NCBI GenBank assembly: GCA_034439655.1
Contig: JAWXAU010000004.1
Span: 1 to 39,228 of the forward strand
DNA: 39,228 bases
Origin: Bacteroidota bacterium
GTDB taxonomy: Bacteria; Bacteroidota; Bacteroidia; UKL13-3
Direction of reading: 5' to 3'
How positions within the stretch are numbered: the stretch's first letter is position 1; each line of letters begins with the position of its first letter. The notes beneath the pieces were generated by a model. The model was not told the DNA's origin. It worked only from the letters and a program-made list of their open reading frames with translations, and ran no database searches. The translations under genes were made by a program, and so were the position numbers. Positions 7,973 through 16,626 of the stretch are shown one piece after another.

Positions 7973-9688
7973 ATGAATAAGAAACTTGTATGGGTTGTAG
8001 CTGCTTTAGTTGTAGCAATCGGGGCTGGAGCAATTTACTATTTTTTTGTAAAAGACCGCAACCAACATCTTAAATATATACCTGCCGAAGTTACCATGGC
8101 CGTGCATTTCGACTTGAAAAGTCTAAGAGATAAATCGGATTTTGAAAAAGTGAAGAAAATGAAATTTTTTACTGAGCTCATGGACGAGCATTCCCATGAT
8201 GGCAGTAATCATGAATTCACAGATGTGCTTTTAAAGAAACCACTTACCGCAGGCATCGATGTACTTTCCGATCCTATATTTTTTATGAGTACCCGCAATG
8301 ATAAAATGTTTATGGGCCTTAGCATCAAACTCACTAGTAGTGGCGATTTTAACCGCCTGGTGAAAAAATATAAAACAGCAGCCGAACCAAAAAAGAGCGA
8401 CACCTATACAAGCCTCGAACTTGAAGAGGAAAAATTATTTGTGGCCTGGAATGATGAAGCAGCAGTGTTTCTTTCTTCACCTAATTTGATGAACCGAAGT
8501 AATAGTAAGGCCGAGATAGAAAAGGTGCTTGATATATATATGACCCAAGAAACCAAAGAATCACTTTCGGAAAACGAAGACTATCATAAATTTCGTAAAG
8601 AGAAACAGGACATTGGCATATTTATTACCTATGATAAACTTTTTGACTTTGTAGGCTCGGCACTAAACAGCCGCAGATATTATAGTCAGGAAATGATGGA
8701 TACCAAAGAGCAGATGGATAAAATGAAAGAAAAGTTTAAAGGCATAAAAGCTGGTCTCACGCTTTCATTTGAAAGCAATGCATTGATGGGCAAGATATTA
8801 ATGTATGGAGAAAACGCAACTAAACTAATGGAACAATCAGGGTATACGGGCAAAGCTTTGAGTGCCGATTTCATAAAAACCATCAGCAATGACAAAATAC
8901 TAGCTACTTTGTTCTTCAATTACAATATGGACAAATTAATCGACTACCAATTAGAAAATCCCAAATATAAAGAAGCTATAAATAAATTCGCTGAAGACTT
9001 AAATATGACAGTGAGCGATCTTAAAAGTATATTGGGCGGTGAGTTTGCTTTTTCATTGGTAGATGCTGAGGTATTAAAAGAAGAAAAAAAGTATATTGAT
9101 ATAGATCCTATAACCGAAGAACCAATAGATAAAACCCGCACCGTGGAAACACCCATGCCTTATTTTACAATATCATTAAGTGTGAAAAATGACGCCAACT
9201 TACAAAAACTAGTAGATAATATTAATAAAAAGATGACCCCAGATTTCGACACAGCCGATGCGGTTCATCATGCAATTGAAAAACGTGGAGCAAACCATTA
9301 TTTCAAAAAAAACAATGTTGAAATTAGTATGATAAAAACAGCAATAGGTTATACTATTACAAATAGCCCAAAGATAGCGGAAGCACTTAGCAAGAACAAA
9401 TCACTAAGTAGCGACCCAAAGCTTATTGGTAAAGAATATTTTAACAATAATTCATTCGGATTCAAAATAATATTGGATACTGAAAAATATCCTAAAACTT
9501 TTATCGATTACCTGAAAACTCAAACTAGAGGAGAAAAAACCCCGTGGGACATACTTAAAAACTTTAAAGAAATTTCAATGCAAATGCCAGTGGGCAGTAC
9601 TATTGAAGGCAAGTTCGAAGTTAAAATGACCGAGGGCAAAGGCAACAGTTTATATCGTTTGTTAGAAATGATAGATGAAGCGAAATAA
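7973..9688 (+). CDS. DUF4836-like membrane-anchored protein
   Basis: I chose the ATG at 7973 because it gives a clean signal anchor (KKLVWVVAALVVAIGAGAIYYFF, in pieces) directly after the Met, and because a promoter box lies inside the longer frame. The protein has 571 residues. After the anchor comes LKYIPAEVTMAVHFDLKSL, the opening typical of DUF4836. A long periplasmic region of repeated alpha/beta units follows. No enzymatic motif is visible. DUF4836 is known mainly from Bacteroidota and has no assigned function. The ABC ATPase gene begins 18 bases downstream, which suggests a shared transcript. Confidence 0.75.
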   Translation: MNKKLVWVVAALVVAIGAGAIYYFFVKDRNQHLKYIPAEVTMAVHFDLKSLRDKSDFEKVKKMKFFTELMDEHSHDGSNHEFTDVLLKKPLTAGIDVLSDPIFFMSTRNDKMFMGLSIKLTSSGDFNRLVKKYKTAAEPKKSDTYTSLELEEEKLFVAWNDEAAVFLSSPNLMNRSNSKAEIEKVLDIYMTQETKESLSENEDYHKFRKEKQDIGIFITYDKLFDFVGSALNSRRYYSQEMMDTKEQMDKMKEKFKGIKAGLTLSFESNALMGKILMYGENATKLMEQSGYTGKALSADFIKTISNDKILATLFFNYNMDKLIDYQLENPKYKEAINKFAEDLNMTVSDLKSILGGEFAFSLVDAEVLKEEKKYIDIDPITEEPIDKTRTVETPMPYFTISLSVKNDANLQKLVDNINKKMTPDFDTADAVHHAIEKRGANHYFKKNNVEISMIKTAIGYTITNSPKIAEALSKNKSLSSDPKLIGKEYFNNNSFGFKIILDTEKYPKTFIDYLKTQTRGEKTPWDILKNFKEISMQMPVGSTIEGKFEVKMTEGKGNSLYRLLEMIDEAK

Positions 9689-9706
9689 TGACTATTATAT
9701 AATATT

Positions 9707-10345
9707 TTGAACATTCAATTTGAAAACGTAATACCCATACCGCTTCAAGGTTTTGTGAGCCACAGCAAGGTTTGGAGTACAAATTATACTTTTAAAACGG
9801 GTACACATTATTTGGTGAATGCTGCATCGGGCAAAGGTAAGACTACGCTGCTTTCTGTAATATATGGTTTGCGAAAAGATTATAAGGGTAATATTATAAT
9901 AAACGAGAAAACAAACGACAAAAATTCCTATAATGATTGGGCATTACTCAGGCAAAACAAACTGTCGATGATGTTTCAAGATTTGCGTTTGTTCCCTACC
10001 CTCACTGCTCTCGAAAATATTATATTGAAAAATAATCTAACCCATTATTATACAAATGATATTATTATACAAATGGCCGAACAGCTTGATGTGACAAGTC
10101 TCATGGACCGCAGGTGTGAAACATTATCATTGGGACAACAACAAAGGATTGCTTTAATACGAAGCTTATGTCAACCTTTTGAATGGTTATTATTGGATGA
10201 ACCCTTTAGTCATTTGGATATGGGCAATGCAAACAAATGTATGGAATTGGTAATATCTGAATGTCGCAAACGCAAAGCTGGACTTATACTCACAAGTTTA
10301 GGTGAATATATACAAGAGGGATTTGACGAAAAAATAGAGATATGA
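9707..10345 (+). CDS. ABC transporter ATPase, LolD/FtsE-like, with degenerate motifs
   Basis: The protein has 212 residues and starts with TTG at 9707; there is no ATG before the conserved core. Walker A is AASGKGKTT (39-47), with Ala where the first Gly is expected. The Q-loop is MMFQDLRLFP (Q91), the signature LSLGQQQR (140-147) and Walker B WLLLDEP (160-166), with D-loop SHLD. The switch-His position reads ILTS (S197) where THD is usual. The ATPase probably serves the FtsX/MacB-type permease encoded next, possibly for lipoprotein or other envelope export. Loss of the H-loop His suggests slow or altered ATP turnover. Spacing from the DUF4836-like gene is 18 bases. Confidence 0.82.
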   Translation: MNIQFENVIPIPLQGFVSHSKVWSTNYTFKTGTHYLVNAASGKGKTTLLSVIYGLRKDYKGNIIINEKTNDKNSYNDWALLRQNKLSMMFQDLRLFPTLTALENIILKNNLTHYYTNDIIIQMAEQLDVTSLMDRRCETLSLGQQQRIALIRSLCQPFEWLLLDEPFSHLDMGNANKCMELVISECRKRKAGLILTSLGEYIQEGFDEKIEI

Positions 10346-10375
10346 TAAAAAGGAAAAACATTTGTAGGATGCCCT

Positions 10376-10420
10376 CCTCTCTTGATCCTCCCGCATGCTT
10401 GCGGGACTATCGGGAGGGGT
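10376..10420. repeat. GC-rich palindrome between ATPase and permease genes
   Basis: CCCGC (10390-10394) pairs with GCGGG (10401-10405). An outer CCTCCC/GGGAGG pair can extend or compete with it, and ATCGGGAGGGG follows. The same vocabulary (CCCGAT, ATCGGG, GCGGGG) occurs inside the dispersed elements. No T-run follows, so it is probably an inserted repeat, or an attenuator, rather than a full terminator. Confidence 0.45.
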
Positions 10421-10458
10421 GTGTCATCCCAAAAACATTATAATATAGTACAATCCCC

Positions 10459-11643
10459 ATGCTAAACAAACTCCTATTTTTTGACCGCGGAAAGCTACAA
10501 TTATCGATAGTGATTGGTGGAACTTTATTGGGTTTGATATTATTATTATTACCCCTGCAATTATTCCTCGACTTCAGGGAATTGCTCACGCAGAAAACTG
10601 ATTTGCTCAACCCACAATATATGGTGTTGAACAAAGAAGTTACTTTGATGGGCATGGTAGGTGATAAAAAACAAGGATTCTCGCAAAACGAAATTGAGAA
10701 ACTAAAAAAGCAGCAGAGTGTGGAAGAAATTGCACCATTTACAGCAAATAATTTTTACAGTTTTGGTATCTTGGGTTTCGGTGGTGGGGTACCCGATTTT
10801 CAAACAGATTTGTTTTTGGAAGCAGTGCCTACTAAGTTTTTGGATAACTTGCCACATAATTGGCAGTGGGAACCTGGCAAAGATATTCCTATCATACTAC
10901 CGACAGATTTTATCAATCTATATAATTTTAGCTTTGCTGCTACACATGGATTACCGCAGGTTTCAAAAACAGTAGTAAAAATGGCACCCTTTAAAATTGT
11001 GGTAGATTCCATGGGCAAAAAAGTTGAATTCAATGCACATATTTCTGGGTTTAGCGATCGAATAAATACTATAATAGTTCCTTTACAATTTTTGGAATAT
11101 GGAAATAAATCTTTTACCAAAGCGGATGGTTTAGAAACCAAACCCGGTAAAATCATTGTGAAAAGTAATGATCCTACCAATGCATCACTCAGCAATTATA
11201 TTGCACATTGCGGTTACGAAACCAATCAAGAACTATTACGCAATGCAAAGCTAACGGGGGTTCTACGAGTTGTAGCTTCGGTATTGTCGATATTAGGACT
11301 GCTCATTGTTGTATTGTCGGCAACTGGATTTTTTCAATTTGCACAACTGGTACTCAACAGAAAAGCCTATGAAGTAAAAACATTATTACAATTAGGTTTT
11401 AATCCAAAGACTATCTGGAAATATTATTTCAAAATATTCACTATGATACTTTCCTCAGTACTTGTTTTTTCATGTATTATTATATATATATTTAAACCTT
11501 GGTTTGCTGAGTTTGCTGCCAATTATGGATTTGAGCTGAACGCTGGAGTTTCTAGCATTACCATTTTTAGTGGTATTGTGGTGGTATGTATCTATTTATT
11601 TTCCACCATGGCTAATTTGTGGCGTGAGATATTGAGGAGTTAA
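10459..11643 (+). CDS. ABC transporter permease, FtsX/MacB/LolC type
   Basis: The protein has 394 residues. One membrane helix lies near the N-terminus (about 15-37: LSIVIGGTLLGLILLLLPLQ). A large extracytoplasmic domain of about 230 residues follows, then three C-terminal helices (about 268-290, 323-346 and 364-386). This 1+3 layout is typical of MacB/LolC/FtsX permeases, which act mechanically on periplasmic partners and do not form a channel. It follows the ATPase by 113 bases holding a palindrome. Its TAA stop overlaps the A of an upstream ATG frame of the OmpA gene. The substrate is unknown. Confidence 0.82.
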   Translation: MLNKLLFFDRGKLQLSIVIGGTLLGLILLLLPLQLFLDFRELLTQKTDLLNPQYMVLNKEVTLMGMVGDKKQGFSQNEIEKLKKQQSVEEIAPFTANNFYSFGILGFGGGVPDFQTDLFLEAVPTKFLDNLPHNWQWEPGKDIPIILPTDFINLYNFSFAATHGLPQVSKTVVKMAPFKIVVDSMGKKVEFNAHISGFSDRINTIIVPLQFLEYGNKSFTKADGLETKPGKIIVKSNDPTNASLSNYIAHCGYETNQELLRNAKLTGVLRVVASVLSILGLLIVVLSATGFFQFAQLVLNRKAYEVKTLLQLGFNPKTIWKYYFKIFTMILSSVLVFSCIIIYIFKPWFAEFAANYGFELNAGVSSITIFSGIVVVCIYLFSTMANLWREILRS

Positions 11644-11672
11644 TGGATATAGAAAACTATATTTGCCAATTC

Positions 11673-12506
11673 ATGAAAACTATTATACTATTTCTAGCTC
11701 TGCTATGTTGCCAATTATTATATGCACAAAAAGCAACGAGAAATATATATTTTGATTTTGCCAAGCATGACATAAATACAACTGCCTTGCGTATTTTAGA
11801 TAATTTATACGATTCTATACTAAGCAAAAATACGGTTCGCAGAATATACTTATATGGCTACTGCGATTCTGTGGGCAAATCGGGATTTAATGACACACTT
11901 TCACTGAAAAGAGTTGCCTCTGTTAAAAAATTCTTTATTCAAAAAGGAATTCACGACAGTGCATTTAAAATTATTAAAGGGTATGGTAAGCAAAAACCAC
12001 TTAACGCCAATGCTACTGAGAATGAACGTCAAGCCAATAGAAGGGTGGAGATGATTATAACTTATGATAAGAAGAAAACTGAACCGGCACAAAAGCCAAA
12101 ATATATACCAAACATTGATACGGCCAATGTAAAAGTGGGCAGCAAAATGATTCTTAAAAATATACAATTCCAAGGAGGTATGCACCGCTTTCTTCCAAGC
12201 TCTGCTGATGCTTTGAATGAACTATTACAGCTCATGCTCGACAACCCAAACCTAGAAATACAGATTATTGGTTATATATGTTGCCTCCCCGAAGAATATA
12301 GCGATGGACAAGATTTCGAAACCGGAATAACCAACTTATCCGAAGCAAGAGCTATTGCTGTGCTGGATTTCTTGGTAAGTAATGGGGTAAAAAGACAGCG
12401 GCTTAAATACAAAGGAATGGGGCCAAAAAATAAAATCACAAAAGAAATAAGCGAAGAAGACAAAGCTACAAATAGAAGGGTGGAGATTTTGATTTTGAGG
12501 AAGTAA
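11673..12506 (+). CDS. Periplasmic protein with two OmpA-like domains
   Basis: I chose the ATG at 11673 since it starts a clean signal peptide (KTIILFLALLCCQLLYAQ), giving 277 residues. An ATG at 11643 adds ten polar residues. The first OmpA-like domain (about 20-140) has IYFDFAKHDI, the YGYCDSVGKSGFNDTLSLKRA-type turn and NRRVEMII. The second (about 155-277) opens with LKNIQFQGG, contains NLSEARAIAVLDFLVSNGV and ends with NRRVEILIL. Such domains bind peptidoglycan through an Asp/Arg pair; both keep the Arg region. No beta barrel or lipid anchor is seen, so the protein may bridge peptidoglycan layers. It probably belongs to the permease operon. Confidence 0.82.
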   Translation: MKTIILFLALLCCQLLYAQKATRNIYFDFAKHDINTTALRILDNLYDSILSKNTVRRIYLYGYCDSVGKSGFNDTLSLKRVASVKKFFIQKGIHDSAFKIIKGYGKQKPLNANATENERQANRRVEMIITYDKKKTEPAQKPKYIPNIDTANVKVGSKMILKNIQFQGGMHRFLPSSADALNELLQLMLDNPNLEIQIIGYICCLPEEYSDGQDFETGITNLSEARAIAVLDFLVSNGVKRQRLKYKGMGPKNKITKEISEEDKATNRRVEILILRK

Positions 12507-12510
12507 ATCA

Positions 12511-12560
12511 AGGAGTAAGGAATAAGGCCATACGGCGTCAGAACTTTACTCCTTACTCCT
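12511..12560. terminator. GGAGTAAGG hairpin between convergent genes
   Basis: AGGAGTAAGGAATAAG (12511-12526) pairs almost completely with TTTACTCCTTACTCCT (12545-12560). The loop contains GGCGTCAGAA. It lies between the stops of two convergent genes (12506 and 12566), so it can act as a bidirectional terminator. A related hairpin with GCGTCAG in its loop lies at 13219-13277. Confidence 0.6.
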
Positions 12561-12565
12561 CTGCA

Positions 12566-13174
12566 CTAAACCACCTTTGCCACTTGATATGCATTCCATC
12601 CATATATCAAACCTATAGTCCCGAGTAATAGCATCATCAGAAAAAATGCCCATTTGAGTTTTCTGTTTTTCATTACCAACGCAACCGCACCCAGCACCAA
12701 ACATATCTGCAAAAACAATCCCGACAAATCAAATATATCTCCTGCACTACCTAGCTTATCTGCTTTTTCGGTCCACTCTTCTGCTCCTATTATTTCTCCT
12801 TTTTTTCCATTCTTTTCTTGCACCCATTCTGCCTCGGGAATTTTTGAAGAACCCTTTAATATTTCATTTTTTTCTTTGCGATATTTGTCGAGTTTCTTTT
12901 CCAATTTTGTCTCAAAAGTTTTCATATCTTCAACTTCTGCATTCTTCACCACTCCACCGTCCACCAATGTTTTCACCAAATCGTGTTGTGCCTCCACCGA
13001 AGTTTCTTTAATACTTTTACTTTGATACCACTGATACGCCGCAGACTTTTCGTTGATGGCAATAATTTCATCATCACCGTATTTTCCTGCACCCAAATCA
13101 ATCACCGACAATATGGTCGCCATGATAGCAAGTGTCAACCCACACATCATTTCAAATTTGTTGTTATTTTCCAT
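12566..13174 (-). CDS. DUF4337-like membrane protein
   Basis: The protein has 202 residues. There is one N-terminal membrane helix (about 9-28: MMCGLTLAIMATILSVIDL), a hydrophilic, probably helical middle with the phrase SAAYQWYQSKSIKET, and two C-terminal helices (about 146-166 and 174-195). Helix placement and the AxxQWxxYQxKSIK-type phrase resemble the DUF4337 family. That family has no known function. A TATTTTTG promoter box lies 24 bases upstream. It is convergent with the OmpA gene and shares its hairpin terminator. The family call is moderate. Confidence 0.65.
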   Translation of the reverse strand: MENNNKFEMMCGLTLAIMATILSVIDLGAGKYGDDEIIAINEKSAAYQWYQSKSIKETSVEAQHDLVKTLVDGGVVKNAEVEDMKTFETKLEKKLDKYRKEKNEILKGSSKIPEAEWVQEKNGKKGEIIGAEEWTEKADKLGSAGDIFDLSGLFLQICLVLGAVALVMKNRKLKWAFFLMMLLLGTIGLIYGWNAYQVAKVV

Positions 13175-13197
13175 TTATATATATTATAATAGTGGTG

Positions 13198-13205
13198 CAA
13201 AAATA
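13198..13205 (-). promoter_or_regulatory. Candidate -7 box (TATTTTTG) for the DUF4337-like gene
   Basis: This is an exact TAnnTTTG match on the minus strand, 24 bases before the ATG at 13174. Confidence 0.45.
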
Positions 13206-13218
13206 AGAAATAAGGAAC

Positions 13219-13277
13219 TAGGAGCAAGGGATAAGGAGTAAGGAAATTCTGCGTCAGTTCCTTACTCCTTGCTCCTA
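13219..13277. repeat. GGAGTAAGG-type inverted repeat upstream of guaA
   Basis: TAGGAGCAAGG plus ATAAGGAGTAAGGAA (13219-13245) pairs with TTCCTTACTCCTTGCTCCTA (13258-13277). The left arm carries one extra heptamer. The loop has GCGTCAG, as in the hairpin at 12511-12560, so both are copies of one repeat class. Here it sits between divergent starts, so it is not a simple terminator. Confidence 0.6.
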
Positions 13278-13322
13278 AATCCCATGTACAAAACTTTTCA
13301 TTATTAACTTTTCACTATTAAC

Positions 13323-13330
13323 TATTTTTG
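13323..13330 (+). promoter_or_regulatory. Candidate -7 box (TATTTTTG) abutting the guaA start
   Basis: This exact TAnnTTTG match ends four bases before the guaA ATG at 13335. If used, transcription begins at or next to the A of the ATG, giving a leaderless or nearly leaderless mRNA. A tract of TTAACTT/TTCACTA-like units (13289-13322) lies before it. Confidence 0.45.
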
Positions 13331-13334
13331 CCCC

Positions 13335-14861
13335 ATGCAACAAGCCATTCTCATTCTCGATTTCGGTTCTCAGTACACACAGCTTATAGCCCGCCGCTTG
13401 CGGGAGTTGAACATATATACCGAGATTCATCCGTATAATAAAATTCCAACTCATATAGAAAATTTGAAAGGATTGATATTATCCGGAAGTCCCTGCTCAG
13501 TAAATGACGAGACTTGCCCCTACCCCGACTTATCTGAATATCTCGGCAAAATTCCTGTGTTGGGAATTTGCTATGGAGCACAAATGCTTACTAAGCAAAT
13601 GGGCGGAATAGTTGGAGCCAGCCACACCCGAGAATTTGGCAGAGCACATATACACATCACACAAGACAATCCATTGCTTGCAAATATCCCCAACGGCACA
13701 CAAGTATGGATGAGTCATAGTGATACTGTGAAAGAAATTCCCTCAAACTTTACCTTGCTTGCTACTACAGATTCTATTCCTGTGGCTGCTTTCAAAATTG
13801 TGGACCAAGATACTTATGGTATACAATTTCATCCCGAAGTTTCTCACAGTACCGATGGTATGTTAATATTAAAAAACTTCGCACATAATATATGCGAATG
13901 CGCAGGCGATTGGACTCCCGAACATTTTGTGGATACTACTGTTGCATCACTTAAAGAACAATTGGGCAACGACCGTGTAGTATTAGGTTTATCAGGCGGT
14001 GTAGACTCATCTGTGGCTGCTGTATTACTGCAAAAAGCTATTGGCGATAACCTACATTGTATATTTATTGACAATGGATTATTACGCAAAAATGAATTTT
14101 CACAGGTGCTCGATTCCTATAAAAATATGGGATTAAATGTGAAAGGAGTTGATGCTTCTATATTGTTTATGGATGCATTAAAAGGTATTAGTGAACCTGA
14201 AGCAAAACGTAAAGCCATAGGTCGAGTATTTATAGAAGTATTCGATACAGAATCGCATAAAATTGAAAATGTAAAATGGCTCGCTCAAGGAACTATATAT
14301 CCCGATGTGATAGAATCGGTATCTGTGGGCGGCCCTTCAGTTACTATTAAAAGTCATCACAATGTGGGCGGTTTGCCCGATAAAATGAAATTGAAAATAG
14401 TAGAACCTTTGCGTATGCTTTTCAAAGATGAAGTGCGTCGTGTAGGGCATGCTTTGCAAATTGACAATAATATATTAAGTCGCCATCCATTCCCTGGCCC
14501 TGGGCTAGCCATACGCATACTTGGCGACATTACCGCTGAAAAAATAACAATACTTCAAGAGGCAGATGATATATTTATTAGTGAGTTAAAAGTAACAGGA
14601 CTATATGATAAAGTGTGGCAAGCTGGTGTGATGTTTTTGCCGGTACAATCAGTAGGTGTAATGGGCGATGAAAGAACCTATCAGCATGTAGTTTGTCTGC
14701 GAGCTGTAACTTCTGTTGATGGCATGACTGCCGATTGGAGCCACCTCCCCTATGACTTTTTGGCAAACGTTTCTAACAAAATAATCAACCGCGTAAAAGG
14801 AATTAATCGTGTGGTATATGATATAAGCAGTAAGCCTCCTGCTACTATTGAATGGGAGTAA
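13335..14861 (+). CDS. guaA: GMP synthase (glutamine-hydrolysing)
   Basis: This enzyme converts XMP to GMP using glutamine and ATP, the final step of guanine nucleotide synthesis. The 508-residue chain has an N-terminal class I glutaminase with Cys79 (LGICYGAQ), His166 and Glu168 (QFHPEVS). The ATP-pyrophosphatase follows with its PP-loop SGGVDSS (220-226). The dimerisation domain contains [14 protein letters not shown] and the terminus KPPATIEWE, which is diagnostic for GuaA. All key residues are present. It appears to be a single-gene unit, with a -7 box directly at the start and a TAGACAG heptamer tract after the stop. Confidence 0.97.
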   Translation: MQQAILILDFGSQYTQLIARRLRELNIYTEIHPYNKIPTHIENLKGLILSGSPCSVNDETCPYPDLSEYLGKIPVLGICYGAQMLTKQMGGIVGASHTREFGRAHIHITQDNPLLANIPNGTQVWMSHSDTVKEIPSNFTLLATTDSIPVAAFKIVDQDTYGIQFHPEVSHSTDGMLILKNFAHNICECAGDWTPEHFVDTTVASLKEQLGNDRVVLGLSGGVDSSVAAVLLQKAIGDNLHCIFIDNGLLRKNEFSQVLDSYKNMGLNVKGVDASILFMDALKGISEPEAKRKAIGRVFIEVFDTESHKIENVKWLAQGTIYPDVIESVSVGGPSVTIKSHHNVGGLPDKMKLKIVEPLRMLFKDEVRRVGHALQIDNNILSRHPFPGPGLAIRILGDITAEKITILQEADDIFISELKVTGLYDKVWQAGVMFLPVQSVGVMGDERTYQHVVCLRAVTSVDGMTADWSHLPYDFLANVSNKIINRVKGINRVVYDISSKPPATIEWE

Positions 14862-14990
14862 GAGTAGATAGTAGACAGTAGATAGTAGGCAGCCCGCCGC
14901 GGCGGGTAGTAGACGGTAGATGGTTTGCAGTATACAGTTTGCAGTTTTATCCGCAACCAACTGCCAACTGCTAACTGTGAACTGTAAACT
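14862..14990. repeat. TAGACAG/TAGATAG heptamer tract and CAGTTTGC inverted repeat after guaA
   Basis: Right after the guaA stop come GTAGATAGTAGACAGTAGAT and similar units with seven-base periodicity, interrupted by the palindrome CCCGCCGCGGCGGG (14893-14906). The second half forms an imperfect hairpin of GCAGTATACAGTTTGCAGTT against AACTGCCAACTGCTAACTGT. It is non-coding and may double as a terminator. Confidence 0.65.
14893..14906. repeat. CCCGCCGCGGCGGG palindrome
   Basis: This perfect 14-base palindrome of only C and G lies within an AT-rich intergenic region. The same core occurs at 22191-22204 (last base T) and 38666-38679. Confidence 0.7.
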
Positions 14991-15154
14991 CGAAAAAAAA
15001 ATATTTTTCTGACATTCAATAATATATCTTTTTTTTCGTTAGCACTTGTAGCTTCTTGGCAAAAATTACGTTAGTATAGGTACAATTTTTGAAATGCGTA
15101 AAACATATCAAACAATCATTAACTATTCACTTTCAACTTTTAACTTATCATATC

Positions 15155-16618
15155 ATGGATTACAAAAAATTATTAACCCTATTTATCGTAGCAGCCTTTG
15201 GTGGTGCTGTTGCCTTGGGTCTCAACAAATTAATCGACAGCCCAAACAATGACATTTTGGGCGAAAAGCAACCAGCTTATTTTACAGCACTTAATGGAAG
15301 CAAGCTCAACGAACTTCCAGATTTTACAGCGACTGCATTAGCGGTAACCCCAACAGTAGTTCATATAAAAACTACGATTAATGTCACCTCACAACCTCAA
15401 GCTCAACAAATGCCTCAAAATCCGTTTGGTGATTTATTCGGCGACAAAAGTCCTTTCTTTCAAATGCCCCATGGCCCACAGCAGGCAAATGGTTCAGGGG
15501 TTATTATATCCGATAATGGTTATATAGTTACCAATAACCATGTGATAGAAGGAGCCGATAAAATTGAAGTGGTACTGCACGACAAACGGAGCTATACTGC
15601 GGAGGTAATTGGCAAAGACGCTAACACCGATATGGCATTGCTCAAAATTGAAGAAAAGAGTTTACCCTTTATCGCATTTGGTAATAGCGACGAAACCAAA
15701 GTGGGCGAATGGGTATTGGCAGTAGGCAATCCTTTCAACCTAACATCTACGGTAACAGCAGGCATCGTGAGTGCCAAAGGTCGTAATATTAGATTGATTG
15801 AAGGCGATGCACCCATCGAAGCATTTATACAAACTGATGCTGCGGTAAATCCAGGAAATTCAGGAGGTGCGTTGGTTAACCGACGTGGTGAACTTATAGG
15901 AATTAATACCGCTATTGCATCGCAAACTGGAAGCTATGCAGGTTATGCATTTGCTGTGCCTGTTGAGTTGGTGAAGAAAGCAGTAAATGATTTTAAAGAA
16001 TTTGGCGAAATACAACGTGGTTTCTTAGGTGTGCAAATTCGTGATATTGATGCGGAGCTTGCCAATAAAGAAGGATTAAAAGACAATAAAGGAATCTATG
16101 TGGCTGAAGTAACTGATGGTTCTGCGGCTGAAAAAGCGGGAATTCAAAAAGGAGATATTATAACTAAAATAAATGATGTAGTTGTAAATTCCGTTGCTGA
16201 ATTGCAAGAGCAAGTAAGTCGTCACCGCCCAGGAGAAAAATTAAATGTGGCAGCACTTCGTAAAGGCAAAGAACAACTATTTAGTGTAACGCTAAAAGGC
16301 AAAAATGGACAAACAACCATTCCGGATGCTACCGCTAAAACAGAAAAAGCAACCGTAAAAGGTTCTGAATTTTCATCAATTTCTCGTGAAGAAAAATCAA
16401 GTGCAAAAGTTGCCAATGGTGTTAAAGTTTTGAAAGCTGGTGAGGCACTTAAAAAAGTAAATTTACCTGCTGGCTTTATTATAACACATATTGATGGGAA
16501 ACAAATGTTCACTCCCGCCGATGTAAAAAAATCATTGATTGAAATGAAAGAAGTTGCAGTAATTAAAGGCGTGAATGCTGATGGAACCAAAGGTTATTAC
16601 GCAGTACCTTTGGAATAA
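15155..16618 (+). CDS. htrA: HtrA/DegP-type periplasmic serine protease
   Basis: I chose the ATG at 15155 (MDYKKLLTLF), giving 487 residues with a signal anchor at 5-22. The earlier ATG at 15089 only adds repeat-like sequence (a TTAACTT/CACTTTC tract). The trypsin-like domain has His129 (TNNHVIEGA), Asp159 (DANTDMALLKI) and Ser236 (NPGNSGGAL). PDZ1 covers about 285-380 (GFLGVQIRDID, AEKAGIQKGDIITKIND). A second, more divergent PDZ covers about 405-487. The 95-110 stretch is rich in Gln, Pro and Phe, as in the LA loop region. The enzyme degrades or refolds damaged envelope proteins. It is a single gene closed by a perfect palindrome. Confidence 0.93.
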   Translation: MDYKKLLTLFIVAAFGGAVALGLNKLIDSPNNDILGEKQPAYFTALNGSKLNELPDFTATALAVTPTVVHIKTTINVTSQPQAQQMPQNPFGDLFGDKSPFFQMPHGPQQANGSGVIISDNGYIVTNNHVIEGADKIEVVLHDKRSYTAEVIGKDANTDMALLKIEEKSLPFIAFGNSDETKVGEWVLAVGNPFNLTSTVTAGIVSAKGRNIRLIEGDAPIEAFIQTDAAVNPGNSGGALVNRRGELIGINTAIASQTGSYAGYAFAVPVELVKKAVNDFKEFGEIQRGFLGVQIRDIDAELANKEGLKDNKGIYVAEVTDGSAAEKAGIQKGDIITKINDVVVNSVAELQEQVSRHRPGEKLNVAALRKGKEQLFSVTLKGKNGQTTIPDATAKTEKATVKGSEFSSISREEKSSAKVANGVKVLKAGEALKKVNLPAGFIITHIDGKQMFTPADVKKSLIEMKEVAVIKGVNADGTKGYYAVPLE

Positions 16619-16626
16619 GTAATATA

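Noticed and set aside
14649-15019. Minus-strand frames rich in Tyr and Ser
   Set aside because: They are translations of the TAGACAG tract and antisense guaA.
15089-15154. Longer N-terminus for the HtrA protease
   Set aside because: The extra 22 residues derive from a TTAACTT-type repeat tract, and the signal anchor begins at 15155.
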